Below are positions 11,148 to 23,000 of a stretch of 64,000 nucleotides of DNA, in pieces. Both the position numbers and the translations under genes were made by a program. Location: NCBI GenBank assembly GCA_002803225.1, contig NXFV01000400.1, forward strand, positions 1 to 64,000. The letters run 5' to 3'. The DNA is from Gamarada debralockiae. Its lineage: Eukaryota > Ascomycota > Leotiomycetes > Helotiales > Hyphodiscaceae. Below the pieces are notes generated by a model. It worked only from the letters and a program-made list of their open reading frames with translations, ran no database searches and had not been told where the DNA came from. The stretch's first letter is position 1; each line of letters opens with the position of its first letter.

Positions 11148-11381
11148 TTGAATTGGACTCGCTCTTCTGAGGATCCCAAAGAATATCAGGGATTAGAATT
11201 GAGATCAGAAGAGGTCAATTGAAGAGGTGCAGAAGCTTCCAACCTGGTGGGAAGAAATTGGAGGCGGTCAGGAAGGACCAATCGGCGATTTTGGGGGCCA
11301 AGCACCGACATTCAGCTGTTGTGAATGAAGCCATCGCCATCATCACCCAGGTCTTTTCAACGCGCTCAAATCCACGGCAAA
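11148..11381. promoter_or_regulatory. Shared divergent promoter of ERG19 and CYC3, with CCAAT motifs
   Basis: Only 234 bases separate the two start codons, so both promoters must lie here or overlap the first exons. It contains CCAAT in the plus strand at 11278-11282 and its complement ATTGG at 11153-11157 and 11257-11261. CCAAT is the core target of the Hap/CBC complex that controls respiration-related genes in fungi. Use of these copies is inference. Confidence 0.5.
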
Positions 11382-12243
11382 ATGGCAAAAGACTCAGAAA
11401 CCCCAGCGGAAGTCTGTCCAGTAGATCCAGCTACGCGTGCAGCATGGCTGAAGAACAATCCCTCGAAATCTCCTTTCCCAGGCGCAACTTCACAAGCAAG
11501 CCAGACGAGCAAAGGAAATAGCTGCGACTCGAGCTCCGTCGACCAAAACCCCCCTCCCGCACCTACTTCCAAGGGGTTCTTTTCCCAACTCATGGCACCC
11601 TGGCCTTCGCCTCCCTCTCCTTCAAGTACTCCGAAACAGCAACTTAGCGTCGACAGAGAGATTTCCACTATCCCACGAGCGTCGCCAGTGAATAATACGG
11701 AGGGCGCAAAACCGGCGAATAGTGAGAAAGAAAGCGGAGTCAGTGAGAGCGGGAATTGGATATATCCCAGTGAGAAGATGTTCTTTGAGGCGATGAAGAG
11801 GAAGGGCCATGCTGGGGAGGCAGCGGATATGAAGACTATTGTGCCCATTCATAATGCGGTTAATGAGCGGGCTTGGAAGGAGATTAAGGAGTGGGAACGG
11901 CCATATGGGAGTGAGGAGAAGTACGTTTCCAAACAACTTACAAGGGACTTTGTTAATCAATAGCAGGTGTGGTGGTCCAAAATTACATTCTTTCTTGGGG
12001 TTGTCGACGACGATGAGTCCAAAGGCGAGGTTTAATACGCTGCTGGGATATACAGCACCGTTTGATAGACACGATTGGGTTGTGGATCGATGTGGGACGA
12101 AGGTCGAATATATAATCGACTTTTATGCTGGGAAGAATGAAGGAAAGAGTGGAAAGTTAAACTTCTACTTGGATGTGAGACCCAAGTTGAATACCTGGGA
12201 AGGGTGGAAAATGAGGGGAGCTCGAGCAATTGGTTTAGCATAA
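11382..12243 (+). CDS. CYC3: Holocytochrome c synthase (cytochrome c heme lyase)
   Basis: Exons 11382-11920 and 11967-12243 give 271 residues. The enzyme sits in the mitochondrial intermembrane space and attaches heme to apocytochrome c. The N-terminal half is Ser/Pro-rich and low complexity, with one CP heme-binding motif (VCPVDP, residues 11-16). The conserved CCHL core begins at WIYPSEKMFFEAMKRKG (about residue 125) and continues with IVPIHNAVNERAWKEI, then across the 46-base intron with CGGPKL, GYTAPFDRHDWVVDRCG and VEYIIDFYAG. Start ATG 11382 (MAKDSETPAEVCPVDP) was preferred over an upstream in-frame ATG because the short CP-containing leader fits the family. Intact. Confidence 0.94.
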
Positions 12244-12433
12244 AGGATGTATTATGGGATATACGGCGTTGGGGGATCTGAGCATTTATGGGAAATCCCC
12301 GTTTCGAAAGAGCTGTATATCATCTGCCTTTGCGCACTTGTCTAGAGAGCCCGGAATATAGGTCTCTGTAAGATCATATGTGCCTAAGTTTTGCCGTGAC
12401 AACCTGACTACAGATCGCTAACAGTCTCTTCTC

Positions 12434-14110
12434 TCACGTTATCTTGATCCTCGTACCGGATCTCGTCTCCATCGCCCCAGTCTCGATATCCCAACCCGCC
12501 TTCTGCAACTCCCCAAACACGTTAAACGCATTCGTGAATACGTTCACGTCTCTCAGGGTACGAGCAAGAGCATCGATGAGCGGCTCTTCTTCTTCTGCTA
12601 TCCGTCCCAGCTGTTTTGCAAAGAGGAGAGCATGCATCCACGCATGAAGCTGTGTTTTCGTATTCGAAGACTCGTTCAGAACGATGAGGAGGGTCTTCCG
12701 AGAATCATCAGGCCACATGATATATCCTTCGTCGCTGAAGATATCTAATAGCTTTGCAAAGTCTGAGGATGGTGTTTTGTGACTCCCAGTCGTTTTGTCG
12801 CCTGGACTGAGGAGGTTCAGGATTCTTCGGAGGTCGACTCCTATTTCGCAATAGCCAAGTACCTTGCCCCCTTTCCAGCGTAGTACTCCGTCTCTCTCGA
12901 ATATTTTCTCTTGGATAGAGATTTCTTCTGGGATGGGGAAACTGATCTTCCCATTGCTTTTTGATTTGCCATCAATCTCGATCAATTGATCGAGATAATT
13001 TGAAAAGACTAGATTCGCTCGCTGTCTGTTGAGCGTGCGCATACTGACAGATCTAACTGCTAGATAGTTCATGCCGAGATGAATGGCCAAGAGAGCGATC
13101 ATAGCAGTCCAGGTTGCCCATTGAGAGGATATCCGTGAGACGACTAAACTGCCCACAAGCATTCCCATCAAGGAAATGACGGTCTCTTGGCTCGAGTCTT
13201 TCTGTACAGGTTCAGCGACGTTCTTCTTTCAATAGGAGAGACTTACAGCATTCAGCTCCCCCAGGTTCCCTTGTGTTGCAAAATGAGCGCTCAAAGAAGC
13301 TTTAGAACTCCCAGCAGCCACACCACATAGTGAGCGAAGGACACTCGAAAGACTCAGTAAGAGTACTCTAGAGAATTTAGGAAAAGCTGGCGATAAGCAA
13401 TCTAACAGCATGGCCGCGTCGTTGAAGATATCTGCCGCAAGTCTGTACATCTTGCATTCAGGCTCGAGTGAGGTTCCGAGTCTGTGAGCAAAAAGAATCG
13501 TTGCGATTCTTCCCATGCTCTCTTGTAGCACGGAGAGTAGTAGAGCGGCTGTTGGAGAAGCATGAGAGTCCCCTACTCCAATTCCTGTGATACATTAGCT
13601 GTAATTCCCACGAGGAATACACCCGGAAAGCACACCTTCAAGTACAGCCCGTGAAGACAGCAGTCCTGCAATCGAACTGGAGAAAGCCTGGAGCGAATCC
13701 TGTGTCCAGAATCAGCGCCTTCATCCACGTCTCATAGTCCACGTAGCTCTCTCACATAGATCTGGTAGCTATCCCAACCATTAGCCTCATATCTTGCAAT
13801 TGTATTTGAAGTAACTCACTCAAGATAATCTTTCGTAACAGACTGCGGATAGCCGGCTGGAAGGAAGGCTTGCAGTACGCTTCTAGCGTAGGTTTTCGAA
13901 TTTTGAGGGACCTGTTGAGCATATTAGCGTAAGATTCGTGTCAAATCCGAAAGGATGCGGAAAACTTAAAACTATATCAATCCTACTGCTCTCAATAAGG
14001 TCGTTCTTAGGACTGTTGATATATGTCGCAACCAGATTGTTGGCTTGATCTCGCTCCTCGATTTCGATCCGCTTGGGACCGGGTTTCTGAGAAAGCCGTT
14101 GTTGAGCCAT
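12434..14110 (-). CDS. RUS family (DUF647) membrane-associated protein
   Basis: Exons 13973-14110, 13820-13911, 13756-13768, 13636-13699, 13247-13584 and 12434-13201 give an open frame of 470 residues. The third exon is only 13 bases (encoding YQIY). Conserved DUF647/Root-UVB-sensitive blocks are visible: AFLPAGYPQSVTKDYL, DSLQAFSSSIAGLLSSRAVL, GVGDSHASPTAALLLSVLQ, LQESMGRIATILFAHRLGTS, ECKMYRLAADIFNDAAML, GVAAGSSKASLSAHFA and KDSSQETVISLMGMLVG, followed by a hydrophobic segment near residue 235-260. Plant homologues act in UV-B response and auxin transport; the fungal role is unknown to me. The C-terminal 200 residues are more variable. Confidence 0.88.
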
Positions 14111-14624
14111 GATGAGATATGTAAATATCTCACATCTTCCGAAATAATTATTTCGATAGAATTGTCCAGAGATTGTGAATAGAGTGGTGGTTGAGGAAGA
14201 TGATATGATAGATGAGAAGCTACGTTTCGTTTTCGGATGGAGAAGCGAGGTTGGCGGTCAAAGCAAGGGGTAATTTTGAACTACGTACAAGGGGCCGTAA
14301 ACGAATACGGAACACGTTGAACAGGGTGGTGGTTATGCTTCTCTATGCATTATTTGGCCTTACTGATTCAAATACAAAAGTTACAAAACCTCGTCACGTC
14401 AAGGATTTTCGATATCACGTGATCTACACATTACCTCACCTACAGAAGCTTCTTCAATCATAGTCCTATCATTGAATAGGGTTGATGAGCCCAATGTAAG
14501 ACAGTTTCTTTCAAATTCATTCAATGGTATGAAAGGCTTCGTAACAGCTAATATCCCAACACGTCACCAGTATCCGCCCTCGTAGAATGCACCCTCTCAA
14601 AAAGCCAACACCAACCCGCAAGGG
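14111..14624. other. Intergenic, promoter side of the DUF647 gene
   Basis: A short frame at 14212-14463 (83 codons) has no recognisable features. CACGTG-like E-box sequence TCACGTGA occurs near 14415. Otherwise nothing is identified. Confidence 0.4.
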
Positions 14625-16051
14625 CTAAGTGGAAGTTATATCCCACTCCGCCTCGGTTCTACATTGATCCTGAAACTGATCCCACTCTCTCAAAACTTCA
14701 TCCACACCCGCCCTAACATGCATCTAAATAACATCCCCACAAAGCACTCATTAATGCTTTATTCTTAACTGTCTTCAAAAGCTCACTAAAGGCCTTCAAC
14801 TCCGGAATCTTCCAAAACTCATCCGTGGTATTCATAGTGTAGCACGACGCATGCGCATCTTTAGCTTAGAACAGGCTTCAGCAATCTTCTTCTTATCGCG
14901 GGTAAAGAAGTCGTCTCTGAATAATGAGAGCGTGGTATTGCCGGTTATAGCACATGGAGAAGACACCCCGTACCGTTGGCTTAGGTTGAGGCACCATTCT
15001 CAACGCGCTCGAGATATTGTTCCGAGAGGCGTTAATACTTCCTTTGCTGTTCGGCCTCGGCGGCACACAGTGCTGTCAACCTCGTTCAAATTACTATTGC
15101 GTTTCCCAGTAAATGGACGACGCACCTCTGTTCGGGCCCTAACACTCGATGGCGTTAGGCCTATGCGCGCTGGGTATGGCAGGGATTGTTGGGCTGAGGA
15201 ACTGGGTGAGGGTGGTGTGTGGTTTTGAGGTGTTGATGTGAGAGGATGTCTTCGGGGACTGAAGTGACTGTACATAGGGAAGTCATTTCTTGTTCCTGGT
15301 ACATCCTCTGGTCTTGGAGGCTATAGCGGTGTGGCGAATTGTCGAGGTTGTTGGGATCGCTGTATTATTCGAGGGCGTTGCTCCCGTCGATGCTGTTCGT
15401 CGAACTCCTCTTGTAATTTTAGCATAGTGGAAGTAAATGACGCCGAAGCAGTGCGGAGTGGCTCTTCTATTGCGTTTAGGAGCCCGGCAGCATAATCACT
15501 GCGTGCCCGAATGTTCCTGATGGTCGTACATTTTCCTGTCTCTGCGGATTCGAGACTGCAGCACGTTGTCGCTGTCGTCGAAATCGCTCTAGTTCATCTT
15601 CCTGCCTCCGCGTTTCCTGCGTTTTATCAATATCCTCTTGAACCTCTTGCACGAAAGATATATATGACACCAAAGCATGGCGCTGTTGTTCTTGCGTTGA
15701 CTCTGGAAGTCCATCATATCCATGAACTCTCGTTCATGGTTCATTTGCTTGACTCTGGAGATTCGACATCTCTTGCAATAATTGCTGGCGTTGATGTTCC
15801 TCTCTTCATTGCCTTACGTTCATAACTCAAGAAGTAGGACTTACCGCCTCTGCGTCTCTGATGGTCGTACATTTTCTTGTCTTTGGGAAGTCAAAATTTC
15901 CTGCAGAGATTGCTGGCGCTGTTCGGATGCTTGGGGCTGTCGGTGACTATGTCGAATTCATCGATCCAAGTCGTCATTTGCCTGACTCTTTCCCTAAGCC
16001 AGGATGTTCCTGTTGGTGGTACGTTTTCTAGTTGGGATTTGGGAGTGCCAT
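14625..16051 (-). pseudogene. Degenerate or unresolved Gln/Arg-rich gene
   Basis: Reading leftward from ATG at 16051 (MALPNPN) the strand carries coding-like pieces in changing frames. These include two QRQENVRPS copies (near 15870 and 15525), RRQEDELERFRRQRQRAA, then NAIEEPLRTASASFTSTM with KLQEEFDEQHRREQRPR, and a C-terminal part with EFWKIPELKAFSELLKTVKN and VDEVLREWDQFQDQCRTEAE ending at a TAG at 14625-14627. Several stops interrupt any single frame; some could be short introns, others look like decay. I do not recognise the family. It may be one orphan gene with many introns, or a relic with internal repeats. Confidence 0.35.
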
Positions 16052-16745
16052 CGTGAATTCGCTATGTGTTGTCCGTAAGCATGATGGGTTGGGGGTGAAA
16101 GATTTCGAAGGAACGAATCGATGTGGTTTTGGGATATTCGAAGAACGGACGAAAGGAAAATAGAAGGAGAGCGTGGTAAATAAATACGTGGGGATAGAGT
16201 TCTCAGGTCGGATTGGAATTCCGCTGGGAATTCCGATCCAAATCAAAGAGTACCTTGGGAGGTAATCAAAACAGCGTTCGAAAAGGGAAGACCAACCCTG
16301 AATCACATAATCACGCAAGAGTGCAGTATCAGCAAACCTTTAGCTTGAAGGAGGACTGTTACATGTCGAAATGGAAGAGTACGCATCACGTGGCACAATA
16401 TTTGAAAGAGAGATTTAGCTATTCAAAAGCCTGGCTAGACGTATCAGCACTTTGCCGTAGAGTGAGGATCATTTCCCATGAAGCAAAGCCGCGAAGACCT
16501 TCAAATGCCTATGACTCCTCTAAAATCAGGCTTCTATTTCTGCTTCCAGCTTTCCCACCTTCCCTATCAATCCGTCCATGCATCCCGTCATATCTCAACC
16601 TGTCCATAAGCCCACTCTCGCCATCCATTTACACCATATGACTTTGTTCCCATGTAAAAGCAATCCGCAGTTTCTCGATTTCGGGTGGTGGGTATCGTTG
16701 CTTTTATCCTTGCGTAATCGTACAGAAATATCCCCAGGAACTTCC
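16052..16745. other. Intergenic stretch, nothing identified
   Basis: Only short frames without motifs on either strand. The right half is the 3' flank of the KGD4 gene; the left part would be the promoter of the Gln/Arg-rich locus if that is transcribed. Confidence 0.4.
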
Positions 16746-17207
16746 TTAGTTGTGAAGGGTAGCTCCGCCCGAGTCAATTGCCTCAATCTCCCAGGCCTCC
16801 ATTGGGACTCGTCTGAAACGCTCTGGCAGCTCGCTGCGGTCGAAGTATTCGCCCTTGGCGGGAGCAACGGAGCCAAGAGAATGTCCTGATTGTTCACCGA
16901 TGCTTGTGCTCGACCTGCCAGTAGTCTTTCCGAGAGGTCCGTGTTGCTGCGCTTGCTGTCTGTAGGAAGAGAAGGAGGTCGAGGATGGGGCAGAGGTCCC
17001 AAATCCTTCTGGGAGCTTGTGGGTGGGAGAGGCTGGGTGGGCGTGGGGAGTATGGTCGACGGAAGCTGTTTTTCAGTTAGATCAAATCGCAGTAGAGAGG
17101 CGGATCAGTAGAGGCATACATGGAATGGAGCGCTTTCCCAAGAACTTGATCATCGGAGTGCGCTCAGCAGCTGCCGAGGCCTGCCGGAGAGCTTTGGTCG
17201 CAAACAT
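16746..17207 (-). CDS. KGD4: 2-oxoglutarate dehydrogenase subunit 4 (Kgd4/Ymr31 family)
   Basis: Exons 17120-17207 and 16746-17065 give 135 residues. Kgd4 (MRPS36 in animals) is the small adaptor that tethers the E3 lipoamide dehydrogenase to the E1-E2 core of mitochondrial 2-oxoglutarate dehydrogenase. The first 12 residues (MFATKALRQASA) look like a mitochondrial presequence, followed by the conserved TPMIKFLGKRSIP, then VDHTPHAHPASPTHKLPEG after the 54-base intron, YRQQAQQHGPL, and the C-terminal GEYFDRSELPERFRR and EIEAIDSGGAT, which carry the E2/E3-contacting part. It is missed by simple ORF calling because exon 1 is 88 bases and the longest frame here is on a wrong start. Confidence 0.86.
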
Positions 17208-18256
17208 CTTCAAGATAGATGGGCAGTTAAATTCAGGTAGATGAAGCTGGTTATGACTTCCAGGATCCTGCTGGCGTTGCGTGCAGTTGCGTCGACTCTG
17301 ATTGCGTTCTTGGGATGGTCTTTTGTAGGATGTGGTTGATTGAAAGTCGAAGCTCGTGAATGGCAGCCGAATAGGCGAGATAAATAGTGGTTATGAGAAT
17401 GGGGGTCACAGCGAGATCGGAAAAAGGGAGGAAATTTTCATGTGCTCAGGTTCCAATGAAGAAAACTTCACACAGGATAGAGGGTTCCTTAAATAAATTA
17501 TACACGTGTAACGCGGGGTGAACGGATGTGGAAGGGGTAGGAATGATACGATGAACCACTTTGATAGAGAGTTCGGAAGTGGCCGGTTTTGGATGATGGA
17601 AGGCCTCGGACGCCGACTAGGGAGAAAGGATGGCGTGACAGAAATCTTGTGATTTTGAATCTTTGAAAGGGAACATTTATCTGCTGTTAGCATTCAATGA
17701 AAGAGAATTTCCATCATATGATACTTGGCTCTCAGTTGAAAAACTGTGAAGTGCGTGAGTGAAAATCTGTTGCATGGCTGAGATGAAATTTTTTGAAGTT
17801 TCTCGATGATACATTAACGACAACCTGATTGGTCGAAGCTATGTGCATTGCATGACAACCTTCAGCGTTCTCGGACTCCGTAGCTCTTTGATGCCATTGA
17901 ACGGGAAGTAAAACATCAATTCTGGGTGCGCCGCTGAGGCACAAGAGATAAAGAGCCACCGTATTGTGAGTTATGCACTTGACTCCTCATGTCCTTGCCC
18001 TAGCGGTCAAGTTCCTCTATTGAACGGCATGAATCTGCTTGTTCAGAAGAAAGGCTTGAGAGCTTCACAACGTTACCCTGGCACACCTTTCTCTACGCAA
18101 CAAGCTATAGCAGTTCAGATCTGTCCAAGTGGATCCGATGCCAACATATCCCAGTTCTCGCACAGATTCATATTCTACAAACCGTCCATCGCTAGCAGCC
18201 TCTCATACTCATGCTTCAACTGTTTTAATATGTTCTAACCTTCCGCAGAGTCCACC
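17208..18256. other. Divergent intergenic region between KGD4 and MED18
   Basis: No supportable gene. Short frames on both strands have no motifs. The region should contain both promoters; I cannot place transcription starts. Confidence 0.4.
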
Positions 18257-19179
18257 ATGTACGAGCTGTTTCTCATATCTGACTGCGCTGATGAAGATGT
18301 CCTCAAGGCAACTAAATTGCTACAAGGACTCTGTGAAATGGCCCCAGTATCAATAATCAATCGTCGACTTATTTGGGAGGCGCCACGTGTATCCAAACAG
18401 AAAGGATTCGATCAGCAATTCCTCGCCAGACAGCAACCAATGAGGCTTCCGCTCTGGCGAAGCCTTCAAGAGGGACTGATGCGGCAAGCCTACCATGTGA
18501 ATTTAGTATATGGGGTATCTCGTGATCAATTTGGAGGTTCGGATTTACCTGAGGAAATATCTGAAGAGAAAAAGTCGTGAGTGATATCCTTTTATAGCTA
18601 GGATTGTCTCTAAAATGCATAGTGGTACGCTTGATGAGATACCTGGAACATTATACTGGGCGGATTGGCCAGATCCAAAGAGTGGAAGAACCGTCAACAG
18701 TCGGACCGCCGTCTCTATCGATAATGAGAGAGGCTTATGCAGCTTACTGAGATCTATGGGGTACAGGTAAGTTCGATTTGCAGATGACAACATTCCCCTC
18801 TAATCATCTACTCGAAGTGACTGACTGACACCTTTCCAGGCTAAACAAAGAAATCATCGAGGAAGGCTATCGATTCATACACGGCAACGTGATCATCCTT
18901 CTCCATCGCTACCTTGATACCCCGTCCGGCCTGCAAGAGACGGCAAATGGTCCACAGCCAAACTTCAGCACTGTCCTGCCCGCCTACCAATCACTAGTAC
19001 CATTCGATTCCGAAAACAAATGGATAGTCACAGCAAGAGTGGATGTACTCAATGCGAATGATCAGGAGCATGTTCAAAAAGGGATTGACGAGCTACTGTC
19101 GATTAAGGAGGCGTTTGAGGGTTGCTTCGACTTCCCTGTCCTAGAGAGACGCATGCTTGACACGAGAGTGAGGCAATGA
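18257..19179 (+). CDS. MED18: Mediator complex subunit 18
   Basis: Exons 18257-18576, 18623-18766 and 18840-19179 give 267 residues. Med18 (yeast Srb5) is a head-module subunit of Mediator that forms a beta-barrel with Med20 and links activators to RNA polymerase II. Visible family blocks: MYELFLISDCADEDVLKA and LLQGLCEMAP at the N-terminus, LWRSLQEGLMRQAYHVNLVY (about 70-90), GTLYWADWPDP after the first intron, GYRFIHGNVIILLHRYL in exon 3 and DELLSIKEAFEGCFDFPVLE followed by the closing DTRV near the end. All three phases agree and the start is the only ATG that gives the conserved MYEL opening. Confidence 0.88.
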
Positions 19180-19424
19180 TCTCTGGGGGATAAAGCATGG
19201 ATCGGCGTTTCGGATCAATTGGTTCTTGGGATTCGGTGTTCATATCCATAGTTGTTGTAGATTTTCGTTCATCAATAACCAAAATCACATCACCAATTGC
19301 ATCAACGTATCAATTCCGGATTGACCGAACTCAAGAGCTCATGAACTGTCGATTGAGAACCCTGCATATAACCACCCTCTAACTGTACAACTGTGAATCG
19401 TCCTCCCAATCTGCCATCGACCCT

Positions 19425-19712
19425 CTATTTATTCTTGTATGTCTGCCAGACAGCGACGCCGAAAGGAGCTCCTGCACACCCATTAGTAACATGCACCCCC
19501 AATCCTAAGTAGAAAGACGTACCGAATCCAACAGCCATGAAAGTCCAGTATCTTACGAAAAAGAACTTTGTCAATGGGTTGAAAGGAATGTTGCTTCGAG
19601 GACCCTCGGGGTAATGGTATGGTGATGACATCTGGGCACGGGTAGAGTGGAAGCCACGACGGGCGACCATCGAGGTCGTGGAGGAAGCGCGGACTGCTGC
19701 TCGTGATAGCAT
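19425..19712 (-). CDS. COX8: Cytochrome c oxidase subunit 8 (VIIc type)
   Basis: Exons 19523-19712 and 19425-19471 give 78 residues. It is a small single-span subunit of mitochondrial complex IV. MLSRAAVRASSTTSMVARRGFHSTRA is a clear mitochondrial presequence with the cleavage context RRGFHST. The mature part reads YPEGPRSNIPFNPLTK and FFFVRYWTFMAVGFG (transmembrane), and after the intron APFGVAVWQTYKNK, the family's C-terminus. The 51-base intron has no stop and keeps frame, so a naive ORF wrongly inserts 17 residues. A CTACAG directly before the ATG may be the acceptor of a leader intron, which would explain why in-frame codons upstream (MKLMIDLQ) are open. Confidence 0.9.
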   Translation of the reverse strand: MLSRAAVRASSTTSMVARRGFHSTRAQMSSPYHYPEGPRSNIPFNPLTKFFFVRYWTFMAVGFGTSFYLGLGVHVTNGCAGAPFGVAVWQTYKNK

Positions 19713-20000
19713 CTGTAGGTCAATCATCAGCTTCAACTTATATCAATTGGTGGGAATGGGCTCCGTACTTTGGAGTGGACAATTGATTTGGGGTTGTTCT
19801 GAAGAGAATGTCGTTCGATTTTGAGATCAAGCTCGCTCGGTTCGGAAAGCGCCAAGACTTTGTTCGCTAAACCTCTTTATCGCTAGCCGTACTTTTTTTA
19901 GGTTTATCGTTGGAGAAAAAGTACAAAACTCGAGGCTTGTCACTTTTGTTAATGAGAATTACTTGAGGATCTCCCAGTCAGTTGCGAGATTCCAGACAAG
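19713..20000. promoter_or_regulatory. Divergent promoter region COX8 / MTR4
   Basis: The start codons of COX8 and MTR4 are 288 bases apart and face away from each other. A CCAAT box on the minus strand (ATTGG at 19746-19750) lies 34 bases before COX8, consistent with Hap/CBC control of a respiratory gene. No other element is identified. Confidence 0.4.
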
Positions 20001-23000
20001 ATGGACGACCTTTTCGACGTCTTTGACGACACGCCCCTAGCTCCTGCTCCTGACAAACCTAGGAAACCTAAGAAGGAGAAGAAAGACAAGAGCAAGAAGA
20101 GACATGCCGGTGGGGCCGTGAAGCAAGTCGCAGAGCCAGAGAACCAAGATGCAGATATGGTTGACGCTGATATGGTCGACGCTAATCAGTTGGGGGAGGC
20201 CGAAAGAGAAGACAGCGCCTTGATTGAGAAGGAAGCCAAGAGACGGCGAAAAGAGCAAGAAGCAGATGCGCCTGTTGTCACGGATGCTTTCCAGACGGAA
20301 CAGTCGAGAGAAGTTGCCGCTTCAGCTGGTTTACAGGCCAAGGATGACGGAGCTTTGGTTTTACAGCATAATATTCAGCATCAGGTCTCCCTTCCTCCCG
20401 AATACCCATACATTCCCATTTCACAACACAAGCCCCCCGAGCACCCTGCGAGAACATGGCCCTTCGAATTAGATCCCTTCCAGAAGGTTTCTATTGCGTC
20501 GATAGAACGTGGAGAGAGTGTACTGGTATCGGCGCATACTAGTGCTGGAAAGACAGTGGTCGCAGAATATGCTATTGCGCAGAGCTTGAAGAACAACCAA
20601 AGAGTTATCTACACGAGTCCGATCAAGGCCTTGAGCAACCAAAAATACCGAGAGTTTGCTGCGGAGTTTGGAGACGTTGGCCTTATGACTGGAGATGTCA
20701 CGATCAATCCTACGGCGACTTGTTTGGTTATGACAACGGAGATTTTGAGATCTATGTTATATCGAGGTTCAGAAATCATGCGCGAAGTTGGATGGGTGGT
20801 ATTTGACGAGATCCATTATATGAGAGACAAGTCAAGAGGTGTTGTTTGGGAAGAGACAATCATCTTGCTGCCAGACAAGGTTAGATATGTCTTCTTGTCT
20901 GCTACTATCCCCAACGCCATGCAATTCGCAGAATGGATTACGAAGACCCACAATCAGCCTTGCCATATTGTGTACACAGATTTCCGACCTACGCCCTTAC
21001 AACATTACTTCTTCCCTGCAGGTGCTGAGGGTATCCATCTTATTGTCGACGAGAAGGGCAACTTCAGAGAGGACAACTTCCAGAAGGCCATGTCGAGTAT
21101 TGAGGAGAAGAAGGGAGCAGACCCAGCGGATATTGATGCCAAGCGGAAAGGCCGAGGAAAGGACAAGAAGACGAACAAGGGTGGCAATAAGGAAGGCTCA
21201 GACATTTACAAGATCGTACGAATGATCATGCTGAAGCACTACAATCCTGTTATTGTATTCAGTTTCAGCAAACGCGAGTGCGAGGCATATGCACTGCAGA
21301 TGAGTTCTATGGCTTTCAATGATGATTCGGAGAAAGCTATGGTTACCAAAGTCTTCGAGAGTGCTATCGAATCTCTGTCAGAAGAGGACAAGACTCTGCC
21401 TCAGATTCAACATATCCTGCCCCTGCTTCGACGCGGTATTGGAGTCCATCACTCCGGCCTGCTGCCAATCTTGAAGGAGACGATCGAAATCTTGTTCCAA
21501 GAGAATTTGATCAAGGTGCTATTTGCTACAGAGACTTTCTCTATTGGCCTGAACATGCCTGCCAAGACAGTTGTTTTCACGGCTGTGGAGAAATTTGATG
21601 GAGTTAGTATGCGGTACTTGTCCCCCTCAGAATTCGTACAAATGTCTGGTCGTGCTGGACGAAGAGGTCTTGATGACAGAGGTATCGTCATCATGATGAT
21701 CAACGACAAGATGGAGCCAGCAACAGCAAAAACTATCGTGCGGGGAGAGCAAGACAAGCTCAACTCGGCTTTCTATCTTGGTTACAATATGATCCTCAAT
21801 CTTATGCGAGTTGAAGGCATATCCCCGGAGTTCATGTTGGAGCATTGCTTCTATCAATTCCAGAACAGTTCAAGCGTCTCTGGTTTGGAGAAGGAGTTGC
21901 AGGAGCTGCAGATAGAACGAGATGGGATGGAGATCCCAGACGAGGCTACTATCAAGGAGTATTACGATCTTCGACAACAACTTACCTCATACACCAAGGA
22001 CATGCGCGATGTCATCAATCACCCTAATTACTGCTTGCAATTCATGCAACCTGGTCGAGTTGTACATATCAAGTACCTTGATTATGATTTTGGCTGGGGT
22101 GCAGTCGTCAAGTTCACTCCTCGTCGACCAGCGAAGAACCAGTCTGCCGACGAATATCCTCCACAACAGTCCTACATCCTCGACGTCTTATTAAAAATCT
22201 CCGAAAGCTCCTCCGTCACCACACAAACAACAACCGATCTTCCAATTGGCATCAGACCTCCTGGCGAAGGCGAGAAGGGCAAGATGGAAGTCGTTCCCGT
22301 CTTGCTATCTTGTATTGAAGCCATCGGCCATGTGCGCATATTCCTCCCAAAAGACCTTCACTCAAGCGATCAGCGCAACACGGTCCGAAAGTCCCTCGAA
22401 GAAGTCAAGCGCCGATTCCCAGACGGCATCGCGATCCTCGACCCCATTGAAAATATGGGTATCACCGATGATTCCTTCAAGAAGCTTCTTCGGAAGATCG
22501 AAGTTCTCGAGTCCCGCCTACTGTCCAACCCTCTCCACAATTCTCCACGCCTTGCAGAACTCTACAACCAGTATGCCGAGAAGATCGACATTGGTCGCAA
22601 GATTAGGGAGAAGAAGAAGGCAATCACTGCAGCTTTGAGTATCATGCAGCTCGATGAACTCAAATCTCGAAAGCGAGTCTTGCGTCGTCTCGGCTTCATC
22701 AATGATCAAGAAGTCGTTCAACTGAAGGCTCGAGTCGCTTGCGAGATTTCCACAGGAGATGGCCACGAGCTTCTTCTATCCGAACTCCTATTCAATCGAT
22801 TCTTCAACGAACTTAGTCCCGAAATGTGTGCAGCAGTACTCTCATGTTTCATTTTTGAAGAGAAGAGTAACAGAGAGGAACTCAAAGAGGAGTTGACGAA
22901 GCCTTTCAGAGAAATCCAAGCCCAGGCTAGGATCATCGCCAAGGTGAGCCAGGAGAGTAAGTTGAAGGTCAATGAAGAGGAGTATGTGGAGAGCTTCAAG

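Noticed and set aside
11366..11848. 160-codon minus-strand frame
   Set aside because: Antisense of the low-complexity N-terminal half of CYC3.
16595..17002. 135-codon minus-strand frame as a separate gene
   Set aside because: It is a shifted reading within the second exon of KGD4; the conserved Kgd4 sequence lies in another frame.
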